Source: an uncultured Bartonella sp. (lineage in GTDB: Bacteria > Pseudomonadota > Alphaproteobacteria > Rhizobiales > Rhizobiaceae). Taken from it: a stretch of DNA of 49,480 nt. The stretch spans positions 1 through 49,480 of the forward strand of contig NZ_CALYPR010000007.1 of assembly GCF_945277285.1 (NCBI RefSeq), given 5' to 3'. Both the position numbers and the translations under genes were made by a program. Positions 48,498 to 49,480 of this stretch are shown here, in pieces (the stretch's first letter is position 1; each line of letters begins with the position of its first letter). Under the pieces are notes generated by a model. That model searched no databases. It saw only the letters and a list, made by a program, of their open reading frames with translations, and had not been told where the DNA came from.

Positions 48498-49480
48498 ATG
48501 AAAATATCTGTTCTTGATCTTTGTCCGGTGCCCGAGGGCAGTCCTGTTTCGCAGGCATTAAAAAATTCTGTTGCTCTTGCCAAACATCTGGAAGAGCTGG
48601 ATTTTCCACGAGTATGGTATGCCGAACATCATAATATGACCGGCATTGCGAGTGCTGCAACGGCGGTGGTGATGGGGCAAATTCTTGCTTCAACCAATAA
48701 AATTGTTGTTGGTGCAGGGGGAGTAATGCTGCCCAACCACTCACCTTTGGTCATTGCCGAACAATTCGGTACATTGGAAGCACTTTACCCTAATCGTGTC
48801 GAACTCGGGCTTGGCCGCGCACCCGGCACAGACCAGATGACAGCCCGTGCTTTGCGACGTTCGCTTGACAGTAATCCAAATGATTATCCGCGTGACGTGG
48901 TAGAGCTGTTAAACTATTTCAAAGACCCAGAACCCCAGCAGCAATTGCGTGCGGTGCCCGGTGCCGGTCTGCATGTGCCAGTCTGGATATTGGGGTCAAG
49001 CCTTTATGGTGCGCAATTGGCTGCTATTTTAGGGTTACCTTATTCCTTTGCATCGCATTTTGCACCGGCCGAACTTCATCATGCTTTGAAAGTTTATCGG
49101 GAGAATTTCCAGCCATCGGAATATCTTGATAAGCCCAACGCAATGGTGGCTGCCAATGTTGTTGTTGCCGAAAGCGATGATGAAGCACGATTTCTCTTTT
49201 CTTCCCAGCAGCAGGCATTCGTCAACTTGCGGACGGGACGCGCCGGTCCGCTGCCAAAACCGGTGATGAATTACGTGGATAGTTTGCCATTCAACCACCG
49301 GTTGGTTGTTGATCAGGCACTTTCCTGTTCTGTCGTAGGTTCGCCCGAGACGATTAAACAAGGTCTTGAAAAACTGATTGTAGATACCAAGGCCGACGAG
49401 CTAATTGTTACCAGCCCGATTTGGGATAATAAAAAGCGTATGGATTCGTTTACGCTGCTTGCTCGCCTTATTAAGGATCT
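48498..49480 (+). CDS. Luciferase-like (LLM class) flavin-dependent monooxygenase, 5' part
   Basis: The open frame begins at ATG 48498 ([14 protein letters not shown]) and runs 327 codons off the window without a stop. L-D-x-x-P-V-P-E-G-S, then V-W-Y-A-E-H-H-N-M and [24 protein letters not shown] match FMN-dependent luciferase-like TIM-barrel oxidoreductases of the YhbW/MsnO8 type. The residues G-L-G-R-A-P-G-T-D follow as expected. The substrate is unknown. The 68-base gap after tgt holds no terminator, so read-through is possible. The C-terminus lies outside the window. Confidence 0.9.
   Translation, partial: MKISVLDLCPVPEGSPVSQALKNSVALAKHLEELDFPRVWYAEHHNMTGIASAATAVVMGQILASTNKIVVGAGGVMLPNHSPLVIAEQFGTLEALYPNRVELGLGRAPGTDQMTARALRRSLDSNPNDYPRDVVELLNYFKDPEPQQQLRAVPGAGLHVPVWILGSSLYGAQLAAILGLPYSFASHFAPAELHHALKVYRENFQPSEYLDKPNAMVAANVVVAESDDEARFLFSSQQQAFVNLRTGRAGPLPKPVMNYVDSLPFNHRLVVDQALSCSVVGSPETIKQGLEKLIVDTKADELIVTSPIWDNKKRMDSFTLLARLIKD

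Overview
The window is a dense stretch of an alphaproteobacterial chromosome. Protein family content points to the Rhizobiales, and most likely to the Bartonella/Brucella branch: an Omp2-type porin, an NdvA/ChvA-type cyclic beta-glucan exporter, an ATP12 F1-ATPase chaperone, direct-repeat GTTC-N7-GTTC type LexA boxes, and an S10-spc-alpha ribosomal cluster that lacks rpsD and rpmJ. Base composition looks mid-40s percent GC by eye (not computed). That would fit a gut-associated Bartonella-like lineage better than the AT-richer pathogenic species, but this placement is inference.

Positions 1-14,526 hold the tail of tuf and then the whole S10-spc-alpha ribosomal supercluster, rpsJ to rplQ, with secY and adk between the L15 and S13 genes and rpoA before L17. 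All genes are on the + strand and most are spaced 0-40 bases apart or overlap. The run is broken by unusually long gaps carrying RNA hairpins or terminator-like structures: S17/L14, L18/S5, L15/secY, adk/S13, S13/S11 and S11/rpoA. A strong terminator follows rplQ, and then about 1.5 kb without a supportable gene.

Positions 16,055-24,196 carry envelope and genome maintenance genes: a periplasmic Do-family protease, rarA, an OmpA-type lipoprotein, recA with a perfect LexA-box candidate, and alaS. A minus-strand ndvA follows (24,736-26,562), then a plus-strand group rluC - HAD phosphatase - ATP12 chaperone, and ohr.

Positions 30,083-34,358 form a nitrogen and metabolite-repair locus. glnB and glnA run on the minus strand with an unknown secreted protein beyond them, divergent from the NAD(P)HX repair gene nnr. 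An Omp2-like porin follows. uvrA and ssb are divergent, with a second perfect LexA-box candidate just upstream of uvrA. A MarC-family membrane protein and gyrA are next.

Positions 44,071-49,480 contain coaD, two tandem cyclophilins (one periplasmic, one cytoplasmic), the queuosine pair queA-tgt, and the 5' part of a luciferase-like flavin monooxygenase that runs off the window.

I see no transposase, integrase, CRISPR array, tRNA or rRNA gene, prophage or defence island, and no frameshifted gene. The more notable observations are regulatory hairpins inside the ribosomal cluster, two LexA boxes, a Rhizobiales-type palindromic repeat upstream of queA, a Tgt enzyme lacking three of four expected zinc ligands, and the naturally occurring alanine in the GyrA quinolone-determining region. 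I did not find evidence for an undescribed multi-gene system.
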